Below are positions 30,801 through 36,198 of a stretch of DNA of 48,939 nucleotides, one piece after another. Each line of letters starts with the position of its first letter. The stretch's first letter is position 1. Below the pieces are notes generated by a model. It did not search any database. It was not told where the DNA came from and saw only the letters and a program-made list of their open reading frames with translations. The position numbers were made by a program, and so were the translations under genes. Source of the stretch: Rikenella microfusus (lineage in GTDB: Bacteria > Bacteroidota > Bacteroidia > Bacteroidales > VadinHA17); assembly GCA_022736275.1 (NCBI GenBank), contig DZBJ01000007.1:1-48939 (forward strand). Direction: 5' to 3'.

Positions 30801-33800
30801 GCAACCGCCACCGGGTCATTCACCGTCTCGGGAGGCACATCGCCTTATACACTGAGTGTGGTGAGTGACAACACCGGCGCCACGGTTACCATCACCGGAA
30901 CGCAGCTTTCGTTCACCGGGGCTGCTGCAGGTACGATCACCGCTGGGGTTATAGATGCCAACGGCTGCAGCACACAGGCTTCGATCATCATCACGCAGCC
31001 TCCGCAGCTCACCCCCGGCACCATTGACGGCACACAGGAGGTGTGTTACCTCGGCAACCCGTTGCCTCTCAATGAGCTGACGGCGCCTGCCGGAGGTCCG
31101 GCCGTGATACTGATCCAGTGGGAGCGCAGCCTTGACGGCGGCGGTACCTGGAGCAACGTCCCGGGGGCCACCACAGCCTCTTACGATCCTCCTGCCGGCA
31201 TATTGCAGACGACACATTTCCGTCGCCGCGTCAACTCGGCAGCATGTGATCCGGAGTACAGCAACCCCGTGATAGTAACGGTCAATCCTCTGCCTGTGGC
31301 TTCAATTGCCGGTGCAGGATTTGTCTGCCCGGGTGATGCAGCAACGCTGACTGTGACAATCACCACCGGAGAATCGCCTTTCACTGTTGTGCTGAGCGAC
31401 GGAACTACCGTTGCGAACTACCTCAGCGGCAGCCCGATTACCGTTAATCCGCTGGTCACGACAACTTACACCATATCTTCAGTGACGGACAATAACGGAT
31501 GCACTGTCTCGGCTCCGCATGCTGACCTTACCGGTTCAGCAACCATTGATGTCAAGGTTGTTCCGGAGATCGCACTTGAGCCGGTCAATGTGACCGTCTG
31601 TGAGGATGATGTCGCAACCTTCACCACCGATGCCGGCATGACCACCAATCCTCTTTACCAGTGGTATGTTGATACAGGGTCGGGCATGACCCTGATGCCA
31701 GGGGAGACAGCAGCTACACTTACCTTCACGGCGGTTTCCGCAATGAACGGGAACAGTTACCGGGTTGTAATATCAGGCGACTGCCCGGTACCGGTCACAT
31801 CTTCAACCGTGACCCTTACCGTCAGCGAGAAGCCTGAGATCATTTCCCAGCCTGCTGATGTGACACTCTGCTCGGGTGAGGATGCAATCTTCACTGTGGA
31901 TGCCGGTGTCACCACCAATCCTCTTTATCAGTGGTATGTCAATTCCGGCAGCGGATGGACCCTGGCTACAGGGGCCCGCTACCAGGGAGCCAACACCGCC
32001 ACGCTTACGGTGGTGAGCGTGCTGGAGATGATGTCAGGGTACCAGTATATGGTAAGAGTATCAGGAAGCTGCATACCTTATATAGAGTCTATTCCTGTAA
32101 CACTCACCGTCACCCGCCAGGCTGAGATAACACAGCACCCGGCAAGCCTCACTTTGTGTGAAGGCCAGCCGGCAGTCTTTACCGTCAATGCCGGCCTCAC
32201 CACCAATCCTTCATACCAGTGGGAGATCAGCAGCGATGGCGGAATAACATGGGCGCCCATTGGCGGAGCAACAGCTGCAGCATACACCATAGCGGCAGCT
32301 GCAACAGCCGACAACAATACTGCTTACCGTGTCGTTGTCAGCAGCACCTGCGGATCATTCATCACATCGCTGCCGGCGTTCCTGACAGTCAACGAGTTGC
32401 CGGAGATAACCGATCAGCCTGATGATGTAACCATCTGTGAGTATGCCATAGCCGACTTCATTGTCGATGCTGGTGTCACCACCGGTGCATCATACAGGTG
32501 GCAGCGCAGCATTAACGGAGGAACCACATGGAACAACCTGACGGAGACCGCCACCTATTTTGGGGTATCAACAATGAACCTCAAGGTGAACGGCACGAAC
32601 AGGACCATGAGCGGGGATATGTTCAGGGTGATAGTATCCGGAACATGCCTGCCGCCTGACACCTCTGCAGCGGCTCTCCTGACGGTCAATACCGCCCCGC
32701 AGATCCTTGCACAGCCTGTCGAAACTGCAATATGCGAGAACACCAACACGTCATTCACGGTTGTTGCGCAGGGTACGGCCATCACCTACCAGTGGTTCGT
32801 CGATACCGGCTCCGGATTCAACGCTGTTACCAACGGCGGTGTCTATGCCGGCGCCACATCGAACACTCTTACGCTGACCGGCGTTCCACGGACCTGCGAT
32901 AACTACCGTTACCGTGTCGAGGTTGAGGGAACATGCGTGCCGAAGGCAATTTCGCAGACGGTGCAGCTTGATGTCTCGATTGAGACCATCATCAACACGC
33001 AGCCTGCCAGTTCGGCCATCTGTGAGTTCATGACAGCCAGCTTCACGGCTCTCGCCGACGGTGCCAATCTGGGCTACCAGTGGCAGACCTTTGACGGGAC
33101 GAACTGGATCAACATGACCAATACCGGGCTGTATATTGGTGTGCAGACACCGACTCTCATGGTATTCGGTCCGCCGAGAACCATGGACGGCACCCGTTAC
33201 AGGGTTGTCATCAGTGGCGACTGTTCGGCTGATCTGATCTCCAATGAGGCTGTTCTGACAGTTTACACAGCTCCGGAGATATCTGATCATCCTGATGAGT
33301 TCAGGGGCTGTCCGGCAGCGAGCGCGATATTCAATGTTGTTGCCGCGGGAACAAACCTGGTTTACCAGTGGCAGGTGAACAGCGGAGCAGGGTTCGTCAA
33401 TGTGACGGACAACGCGACCTATTCGGGCACCACCACTCCCAATCTTACAATCAATAACCTTAATCTCTCGATGAACGGTTACCTTGTGAGGGTGGTTGTG
33501 TCAGGTACATGTCTGCCTCCTGTCACCAGCTCGTTTGCACCCCTGAGGGTCTACATGGAGCCTTCCATCATCACTCAGCCGGCTGACGCCGAGGTGTGTG
33601 ACCTGGCAGGCACTGCGTACTTCTCGCAGGTGTTCAACACCGGCGCAGGTGAGACCACGGTATGGCAGGTCAATGAAGGCACAGGATGGAACAACCTGAG
33701 TGACGGAGCTCTTTACCAGGGCACCCAGACGCCTCAGCTGGTGATCATGAGCGCCACCACCGCGATGAACGGCTGGCACTACAGGCTTGAGATCACCGGT

Positions 33801-35657
33801 CCGTGCGGGCTCTACTACACCCGCGAGGCCCTCTTGACTGTCAATGCATGGCCGACGGCACAGATAGCACCCACAGACACTATCCTCGTCTGCGGAGGTG
33901 TGCCCACACAGCTGCACGGCAACCCGGCAGGCGGATCGCTGACCTATGTCACCCACAGGTGGTTTGGCGACATCGGGCCGCTGAGCCAGTTCAACATCGA
34001 GAATCCCGTGTTCAACACCTCCATGGCCGGCTATTACAGGCTGACCTATCAGGTGACAGACAGCAAGGGTTGTGTAGGGCTTGACACGCTGGTTATAGAG
34101 GTTGAAAAGCCGGTCGCCATGTTCACGGTCAATAATCCTTCCGGTTGTCAGCCTCTGACTGTCAGCTTCACCAATGGATCTTCGGGTTATGTTTCAGTCC
34201 TCTGGGACTTCGGTGACACGCAGACCTCGACGGATGTTAGCCCGACTCATACCTATCCGAACCTTGGCCCCACCCTGGCAAACTATACTGTCAGGCTGGA
34301 GGTCACCTCGGCCAACGGGTGTGTCTCGTCAATGGAGAACAACATAACCGTCTTCCCGCAGATCCTGTCTGATTTCATCATGAGCGATGACACCATCTGT
34401 TCAGGAGAGAGCGTCACCTTCTCCACTGTTCCGGCCGCCTTCCGTTACTACTGGACCTATGGCGACGGGAACCAGGAGACAGGGTCGAATATCATCTCTC
34501 ATCTGTACTACAATAATACCACTGCACCTGTGACTTACAATGTAAAGCTGAGGACAGAGTCGTTCTTCGGCTGCATCAGTGAGACCACGATGCCGCTGGT
34601 AGTTTACCCGAAACCGGTACCTGCGTTTATTGCCGCGCCGGCATCGCAGGTCTTCCCTGCCGCCACCGTTACATTTACCAACAACACGAATGCAGGCACA
34701 TGGATCTGGCTGTGGAACTTCGCTGACGGCAACACCTCGCCAACGGAGTCACCGGTGCACACCTATGCTGCTCCGGGCGACTTCAACGTGAGCCTGACTG
34801 TCAGCAACGGCGTCTGCACTGAGATGGTGACGCAAACGGTAAGGGTTCTGCCCACGCCGCCTATTGCAGCGTTTGACTCGATACCGTCGGGCTGCGCGCC
34901 GTGGACCGTAGCACCAAACAACACCTCGCTGTATGCCACTTCATACTACTGGGACTTTGGTGACGGACACACATCCAATGCTGCCAATCCGACATATACA
35001 TATGTACAGCCGGGTACATTCCAGATAACCCTGTATGTCACCGGTCCGGGCGGAAACGCCTCCAGGTCGAGAATAGTGAATGTCTATCCTTCGCCCAGGG
35101 CTTACTTCGAGGTATCTCCGCCGAAAGTATATGTCAACGATGAGGATGTGAGGATGTACAACCTCTCTGACGGAGGCGACAGCTTCATCTGGGAGTTTGG
35201 TGACGGAGACACCTCGCATGTGCGTGATCCGTTCCACAGATACACCACCGAGGGCATCTATGACATAACACTGCACGCCTATTCCGCAAACGGGTGCTAT
35301 GACACCTATACGATGTCGCCTGCAGTTACCGTAGAGCCATTCGGAGACCTGATCTTTGCAACGGTCTTCAAGCCCAATTCTGACGGTCCTATTGAAATAG
35401 ACGAGCTGCCTACCAGCGGCGAAGCCATGGACCAGTTCTTCTTCCCGCCCATCAGGGAGACGGTGCTTGAATACCACATGCAGATATTCAACCGCTGGGG
35501 TACGCTGATCTTCGAGACCTTTGACATCAACAAGCCATGGAACGGCTATTACAAGGGCAGCCTCTGCCAGCAGGGTGTCTATGTATGGCTCGTGGAGGGC
35601 AAGTATGCCAACGGAAGGCCGTATAAGAAGGCGGGAGACATCACACTCCTCCATTGA
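18855..35657 (+). CDS. Giant repeat adhesin-like protein, T9SS type B (SprB-like)
   Basis: About 5600 residues. The frame is open from 18765, but that codon lies inside a terminator hairpin; ATG 18855 gives a proper signal peptide (residues 1-36, ending DSSA). Order: N-terminal region of unknown fold (~37-600); four Ig-like units of ~88 residues (607-960); five 92-residue PKD-like units (1249-1708); diverged PKD-like units; SprB-like repeats (2453-2695); a 14-unit array of ~84 residues (2696-3880); a second SprB-like pair (3881-4050); eight Ig-like domains (4237-5000); about five PKD domains with WDFGD/WEFGD-type motifs; and a type B gliding-motility C-terminal sorting domain (about 5497-5600; FNRWGTLIFET, then GVYVWLVEGKY, ending GDITLLH). 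It should be exported by the T9SS and displayed as a very long fibre for adhesion or gliding. The reading frame is uninterrupted despite the repeats. Confidence 0.9.
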   Translation: MKKSFKTGLFRKSNASILTVLATLLLSLASLTDSSAQPVWVATTPSLGAPGPTTIPINYGIDRAGTVYIIVLNYNNPTPQTPATVRSLAINPTLPSIVFNAVIPIAGANINAILQSIAGSLAPGTYHTIYLVAADASNVLMATSVRLNATTLPCPKIQLFNFFGNLGECVNLGAQGMFQVAPLGLLPTGILAGSTWTVDWGDGSPVWTYTSTADNDLPPVQLHSFATTINCAYVGTWTVKNPCNEFYAAQGVFVIHGRDIPLDGDGLLQMEETTTGDVDIVYVCEGSEHNILLRDISTWNCQSPTVPPPLNPSDYDNESPRTIQFVYGETPAGAVMNTITGNVLIAGTNIANGGNGYVGPVQGPLSPPNPNTLTDVITIPATCKAGERFYVYLKDWNKCNPYIDQNLDYVYEDFIIEVIDAPPAPAVVTPQVYCFGGVAPTLTATISLAGNTLNWYDDAALTTLLFTGNPFTHGITASGTYDFYVTETSGVNGCEGPPSRIDLIVREELSRPGTISGPTEVCLNATGQVFSVAANPPTMPIGGTTEYIWTVPAGWNITSGQGTRQITANVGGTAGTRTVSVINRYTTLPLCPSPSRTFDVTVSPLTVGGTVSGTTPICIGSSTTLTLAGRTGSVVQWERRLLPSATWTTVANTTATYTYTPGSVGTWEFRALVQSGSCNQVYSSSFSVVVDPTSVGGTTSGGNSPICVNSPTGNISLSGHTGNVVRWQWRRNGGSWNNIANTTVTLNYTPTVAGTWDFRAEIKSGSCPSVYSTLTTIVVNPVSVGGSVTGGTTPICFGSATGTMTLGSYTGTIVRWQRRVDAGAWSNIANTNATYSETPPFAGTWEYRAEVQSGACPSVYSTPRSIVVVAPSVGGTITGGTTPLCPGVTTGVMTLAGHTGSVVRWEKRVDGGSWSNIANTTTTYSEIPSSSGTWEYRAFVQNSPCSGVYSSIRTIVVRPQYTAQLHDNISICNNTGTNFNIVLSGGASPYTINYTRNGNPQAQLNNYVSGTNVPTGVLTTGNYVYALTSVVDANGCNAQSLGSSITVVVGAALTGATISGSGNDCDGASSWFALNVNGGAPPYAVTYTFDGGANTVVPGYVNGTHISLGNPAVGNHTVRIISIQDACLDFVPVLPANYTFTINAIPNASATTNNTPTLCSGGTTDIVLQSTVPTSDFTWTVSNAPAVTWTNAPSGGTIVNGNNISIAQVLTHTATFPTTVTYTITPRGPLPTSCPGPSITRTVVVNPRGQVNDPADQSLCAGAATAAVNFTTNRTGGTTTHSWTNSNTSIGLAASGNGNIPSFIALNAGGSPVTATVTVTPSFEGCAGTPQTFTITVNPAGQVNDPADQTRCNGAATAAVNFTTTRSGGTSTYAWTNSNTTIGLAASGTGNIPSFTATNSSTSPVTATIIVTPSFEGCPGTSQTFTITVNPSGQVNDPADQTRCNGAATAAVNFATNRTGGTTTYSWTNSNTSIGLAASGSGNIASFTATNTGTAPVTATITVTPSFEGCAGTPQTFTITVNPSGQVNDPADQTRCNGAATAAVNFATNRTGGTTTYSWTNSNTTIGLAASGTGNIASFTATNTGTAPVTATITVTPSFEGCAGTPQTFTITVNPSGQVNDPADQVRCNGAATAAVNFATNRTGGTTTYAWTNSTPSIGLAASGTGNIASFIATNSGTAPVTATITVTPSFEGCAGTPQSFTITVNPSPALNTTLTPADRCSNVAFMYNPTSLTAGTTFSWTRPDIAGITPAGPVSGGPGVSETLRNFTSATVPVTYIYTLMANGCVNTQNVVVNIKPEPVISNQSAAVCSGETLTHHILLDNFANPADNVTFTWPAPVLTGGLTGGTARSVPSSADMTDTFVNASGLAETATYTVTPVYNGCVGQPRNIVVTVGSQPVLGNLDMAVCSAVPTGLVMAVAPTSSPATTYDIDLITVQAGLVAAVGNAVAAPDIADPNYLANDIFTNETGVNRTVTYRIRPVFGATCIGDWVNVVVTVRPQPVILPGQAQTVCSNTASGLEIRLVPVNTPAGSTFSWPLPVMSDASVQGSTGTNVAADPAGTLHITDTFENYGITPITATYTVTPYSSFNCAGTPRDVVITINPEPAAPVVTGDTLLCTGQTGVVYMVTLHPGSSYTWTVPASVGVKTFDANSNAIIITAAAATGSGTITVTETNSYGCTGIAGTFDVDVLAPSPVSTITGDGVVCALETATYSVPAFAGSVYTWTLPTGAALIGDPSAASITITFGTNSGSISVREVNAAGCITNHTPLPVNVRPLPTAIISNSGTICVEDTHPINIALTGTAPWSVVYAINGADQPAVNNILASPYTLTASSAGNYTITSVTDANGCTNTGIGNATVSYFPVPTATISGDVAICNGQSATITITLTGAAPYDFVYTDGVTPVTVTNHPVNVYTFSVTPAAAVTYTLVSMEDNNGCNGTVSGSATVTINAQPVLSFAVTNLLCNGDNSGAIDLTVTGSASNSFAWMGPDGFTAGTEDISGLKAGLYNVTVTSSDGCVASGQATVIQPPLLTLSSTGNIALLCNGATTGAGSFTAAGGTAPYSFTTVANSTGAILTPAASSVAFTGAGAGTITVRATDANGCTAQSTILVTQPPALNLTATTTNILCFGGNNGMIITTVTGGTPPYLYAWTASGGGSGLTAGAQNQSGLTAGTYDVTVTDANGCQTTGSWTLTQPTVLVATASADDNLIGTCSSAQLNTAVSGGVMPAGGYLYSWSPAAGLSAANIANPVATPASTTTYTVTVTDANGCIKTSSVTINVAPVLTAVAFADDNLIGTCPTSVANLNVNVNGGEAPYSFSWLPVAGLTPANIQTPVAKPAATTIYTVTVTDANGCTASANVTINVAPVLDVTATVDDNLIGLCPSSAAHLSATATGGEGGYTYLWDNAGTLSDATSPNPTAKPLVTTTYTVTVTDANGCTDQTTIVVNVAPALTVTASADDLFIGTCPSSVSHLDATVTGGEAAYTYKWTPLTGLDDSNIQTPTAKPAVTTTYTVTVTDANGCQATDVITITVRPALTLTLAVDDSSIGTCPTSVAHITSTAGGGEPGYTYLWTPAAGLSSDTDPNPTAKPLATTTYTLTVTDQNGCTISRDITITVVPALTVTASATDLLIGTCPTSTSTLNAVALGGEPGYTYSWLPVAGLNNPALQSPLAKPLVTTTYTVTVTDNNGCTATASVTITVAPDLTAVATADDLTIGTCPTSVSHLNVTASGGEPGYTYLWSPVTGLSDPNSKTPTAKPSATTTYTVTVTDVNGCQTTAAVTIVVAPVLTVTVSADDYNIGTCPSSDAQLTAVAGGGEPGYTYLWSPATGLSSANIANPVSKPAVTTSYTVLVTDVNGCTATASLTITVAPDLAATATASDPNIGTCPTSTSTLDVIVTGGEPGYTYSWAPAASLSDPLIKNPVAKPAATTTYTVTVTDNNGCTTTATVTVNVLPDLVATATADDLIIGTCPTSRSNLGVTVTGGEPGYTYSWAPVTGLNNPNVSNPVAKPAVTTTYTVTVTDANGCQATDDITINVRPDLVVSAIADDNILSTCPTSVAQITATAGGGEELAGGGYLWSWAPSAGLSATNIPDPIAKPASTTTYTVTVTDANGCTAVNTITIEVRPPLAATATATDYLIGNCPISTTTLDVNVTGGEMPYVYSWAPAASLSNPAIKSPVAKPLVNTTYTVTITDANGCTVTAGVTINIAPPLMATATVDDDPIGACPTSVARLSTTVSGGEGGYTYLWDNAGTLDDATKANPVAKPAVSTLYTVLVTDSNGCTTTAQVQVNVAPPLTVTATADDYIIGACPASVANLTAVGAGGELLVSGDYIYNWSPAAGLNYTNVASPTAKPAVTTTYTVTITDRNGCTASDQVTITVNPPIVLTTTPVVYAGGYNITCNGATDGAIDLGVSGGETPYAYAWTGPSGYTSTNQDISGLAAGTYNVTVTDVNNCTSVTTVVLLEPAVLTLGRTPDVVLACFGDATATGSFTVSGGTSPYTLSVVSDNTGATVTITGTQLSFTGAAAGTITAGVIDANGCSTQASIIITQPPQLTPGTIDGTQEVCYLGNPLPLNELTAPAGGPAVILIQWERSLDGGGTWSNVPGATTASYDPPAGILQTTHFRRRVNSAACDPEYSNPVIVTVNPLPVASIAGAGFVCPGDAATLTVTITTGESPFTVVLSDGTTVANYLSGSPITVNPLVTTTYTISSVTDNNGCTVSAPHADLTGSATIDVKVVPEIALEPVNVTVCEDDVATFTTDAGMTTNPLYQWYVDTGSGMTLMPGETAATLTFTAVSAMNGNSYRVVISGDCPVPVTSSTVTLTVSEKPEIISQPADVTLCSGEDAIFTVDAGVTTNPLYQWYVNSGSGWTLATGARYQGANTATLTVVSVLEMMSGYQYMVRVSGSCIPYIESIPVTLTVTRQAEITQHPASLTLCEGQPAVFTVNAGLTTNPSYQWEISSDGGITWAPIGGATAAAYTIAAAATADNNTAYRVVVSSTCGSFITSLPAFLTVNELPEITDQPDDVTICEYAIADFIVDAGVTTGASYRWQRSINGGTTWNNLTETATYFGVSTMNLKVNGTNRTMSGDMFRVIVSGTCLPPDTSAAALLTVNTAPQILAQPVETAICENTNTSFTVVAQGTAITYQWFVDTGSGFNAVTNGGVYAGATSNTLTLTGVPRTCDNYRYRVEVEGTCVPKAISQTVQLDVSIETIINTQPASSAICEFMTASFTALADGANLGYQWQTFDGTNWINMTNTGLYIGVQTPTLMVFGPPRTMDGTRYRVVISGDCSADLISNEAVLTVYTAPEISDHPDEFRGCPAASAIFNVVAAGTNLVYQWQVNSGAGFVNVTDNATYSGTTTPNLTINNLNLSMNGYLVRVVVSGTCLPPVTSSFAPLRVYMEPSIITQPADAEVCDLAGTAYFSQVFNTGAGETTVWQVNEGTGWNNLSDGALYQGTQTPQLVIMSATTAMNGWHYRLEITGPCGLYYTREALLTVNAWPTAQIAPTDTILVCGGVPTQLHGNPAGGSLTYVTHRWFGDIGPLSQFNIENPVFNTSMAGYYRLTYQVTDSKGCVGLDTLVIEVEKPVAMFTVNNPSGCQPLTVSFTNGSSGYVSVLWDFGDTQTSTDVSPTHTYPNLGPTLANYTVRLEVTSANGCVSSMENNITVFPQILSDFIMSDDTICSGESVTFSTVPAAFRYYWTYGDGNQETGSNIISHLYYNNTTAPVTYNVKLRTESFFGCISETTMPLVVYPKPVPAFIAAPASQVFPAATVTFTNNTNAGTWIWLWNFADGNTSPTESPVHTYAAPGDFNVSLTVSNGVCTEMVTQTVRVLPTPPIAAFDSIPSGCAPWTVAPNNTSLYATSYYWDFGDGHTSNAANPTYTYVQPGTFQITLYVTGPGGNASRSRIVNVYPSPRAYFEVSPPKVYVNDEDVRMYNLSDGGDSFIWEFGDGDTSHVRDPFHRYTTEGIYDITLHAYSANGCYDTYTMSPAVTVEPFGDLIFATVFKPNSDGPIEIDELPTSGEAMDQFFFPPIRETVLEYHMQIFNRWGTLIFETFDINKPWNGYYKGSLCQQGVYVWLVEGKYANGRPYKKAGDITLLH
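20673..21734 (+). repeat. Four Ig-like protein repeats of ~88 residues
   Basis: Units start at 20673, 20937, 21204 and 21471 (264 or 267 bases each). Each begins VGGT/S, has an early Cys (PICxGS-type or similar), a central W-R segment, an IANTT-like stretch, G-T-W-E/D-F/Y-R-A, and a second Cys before VYS. The two cysteines per unit suggest an intradomain disulfide. Confidence 0.85.
22599..23978 (+). repeat. Five 276-bp tandem repeats (92-residue PKD-like domains)
   Basis: Units start exactly at 22599, 22875, 23151, 23427 and 23703, so every copy is 276 bases with no insertion or deletion. Each opens with GQVNDPADQ, contains AATAAVNF, a SWTNS or AWTNS segment, IGLAASG, and VTPSFEGC, and ends TFTITVNP. 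Two cysteines per unit are conserved. The copies differ mainly at silent and conservative positions. Confidence 0.93.
26211..26939 (+). repeat. Three SprB-like repeats before the 14-unit array
   Basis: Three related units, each with a Cys followed by NG or FGG near the start (LLCNGD, LLCNGA, ILCFGG), a central GG-T-PY or equivalent, and an end such as AGTYDVTVTDANGC followed by a QP element. This is the pattern of SprB repeats known from gliding adhesins. The first two units have counterparts on the far side of the array (30495-31004). Confidence 0.75.
26940..30494 (+). repeat. Array of 14 tandem ~84-residue domains
   Basis: Fourteen consecutive units, starting at 26940, 27195, 27447 and onward. 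Lengths are 84 residues for eleven units, 85 for the first, and 88 for units 11 and 14, which carry a short insertion after GGE. Shared features in order: ADD/VDD, IGTCP-like Cys segment, GGE, YTYLW or YSW, PVAKP or PTAKP, TTYTVTVTDxNGC, and an NVAP/TVRP-like end. All 14 copies keep exactly two cysteines, about 56 residues apart. Residues 2696-3880 of the giant protein. Confidence 0.93.
30495..31004 (+). repeat. Second SprB-like repeat pair after the array
   Basis: Two units similar to those at 26211-26690: the first has ITCNGATDGAIDL, DISGLAAGTYNVTVTD and a late Cys; the second has FTGAAAGTI, DANGCSTQ and ITQPP. They close off the 14-unit array symmetrically. Their similarity to the left-hand pair suggests a duplicated two-domain cassette. 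Confidence 0.7.
31563..33854 (+). repeat. Eight Ig-like domains of ~95 residues
   Basis: Eight consecutive units (residues ~4237-5000). Each has the pattern QPxxxxxCE-like Cys near the start, YQW or YRW in the core strand, MNG/MSG-x-x-Y/F-R-V, a second Cys as SGxC or similar, and an LTV-type end. The Cys-Trp-Cys arrangement is that of Ig-like domains common in T9SS surface proteins. Copies are strongly diverged, unlike the 92-residue array. Confidence 0.8.
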
Positions 35658-35680
35658 TAACGTTTCAATGTGAATGATTA

Positions 35681-35926
35681 TGGAAGAGGCGCCCGGTGTG
35701 GCGCCTCTTCCTGTATATGGCGGGAAGGTTTGCCGGTGGAAGGGACAAGCATGGTGTATGCGTGCCACCGGGCGCCTCTTCCTGTATATGCGGGGCAGGT
35801 TTCCCTGTGAATGGGACCAGAGCATAGCGAAGGCGCCCGGTAAGGGTGCCTCCGTCTGTACATTCCCCTTACGGGTTACCAGTGAAATGGATGAAAACGA
35901 CGAAGGCGCCCGGGGAGGGCGCCTTT
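35681..35926. repeat. Four GC-rich hairpin repeats, period 71-74 bp
   Basis: The element GGCGCCTnTTCCTGTATAT or a variant recurs at 35700, 35771, 35845 and 35918. Copies 1, 3 and 4 can fold: copy 1 has a perfect 12-bp stem (35682-35693 with 35700-35711), copy 3 an 8-bp stem with one G-U, copy 4 a 9-bp stem (35903-35911 with 35917-35925). Copy 2 has lost its left arm. The array lies between convergent genes and may act as a two-way terminator or mRNA 3'-end protector. Open frames across it are repeat artefacts. Confidence 0.75.
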
Positions 35927-35935
35927 GCCTGTATG

Positions 35936-36115
35936 TTAACTGAACGGTTTGTCGGAGAAGGGGGAGGAGAAGGGGCTGGACGGTTCACTGTCGCCTTGCC
36001 TCCTCCTCGGCGGAGGGTTGGGAGGGGCCGATGTCATCATGACAAGGGAGATAGAGTTGTCAAGCTCTATGCGGATCACCGCAGGCCTGACATATCTTCT
36101 TTTCTTCCCTTTCAT
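35936..36115 (-). CDS. Small proline/serine-rich protein, 59 residues
   Basis: A minus-strand ORF of 59 codons from ATG (36113-36115) to TAA (35936-35938). It opens with a basic stretch and RYVRPAVIRIELDN, then SISLVMMT, a proline-rich APPNPPPRRR segment, and ends SPFSSPFSDKPFS. This opening (basic residues, aromatic, Pro, alternating hydrophobics, then acidic) resembles small uncharacterised proteins common in Bacteroidales. It has no export signal. A perfect TAnnTTTG box lies 22-29 bases upstream of the ATG, and a GC hairpin lies ~11 bases past the stop. It could be a regulator, a peptide precursor or a non-functional ORF; the promoter context makes it likely real. Confidence 0.55.
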   Translation of the reverse strand: MKGKKRRYVRPAVIRIELDNSISLVMMTSAPPNPPPRRRQGDSEPSSPFSSPFSDKPFS

Positions 36116-36136
36116 TTACTGACTTTTATTGAGCCT

Positions 36137-36144
36137 CAAATATA
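36137..36144 (-). promoter_or_regulatory. -7 promoter element TATATTTG for the small ORF
   Basis: On the minus strand this reads TATATTTG, a full match to the Bacteroidota -7 element TAnnTTTG. The predicted start of transcription (~36130) would give a leader of about 15 bases before the ATG at 36115. No clear -33 TTG/TTTG is seen at the usual spacing. Confidence 0.5.
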
Positions 36145-36198
36145 AGGCATTTGATTTACACCCCTTTAAACATTTATCAAACGGGAATGTTGGCTCTC

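Noticed and set aside
33501..33956. 151-codon minus-strand ORF over the Ig-like domains
   Set aside because: Antisense shadow of the repeat protein; low-similarity, basic, Cys-rich product with no plausible start context.
35674..36145. Plus-strand ORFs after the giant gene
   Set aside because: They run through the GC-rich hairpin repeats, and their protein sequence just mirrors the DNA repeat.
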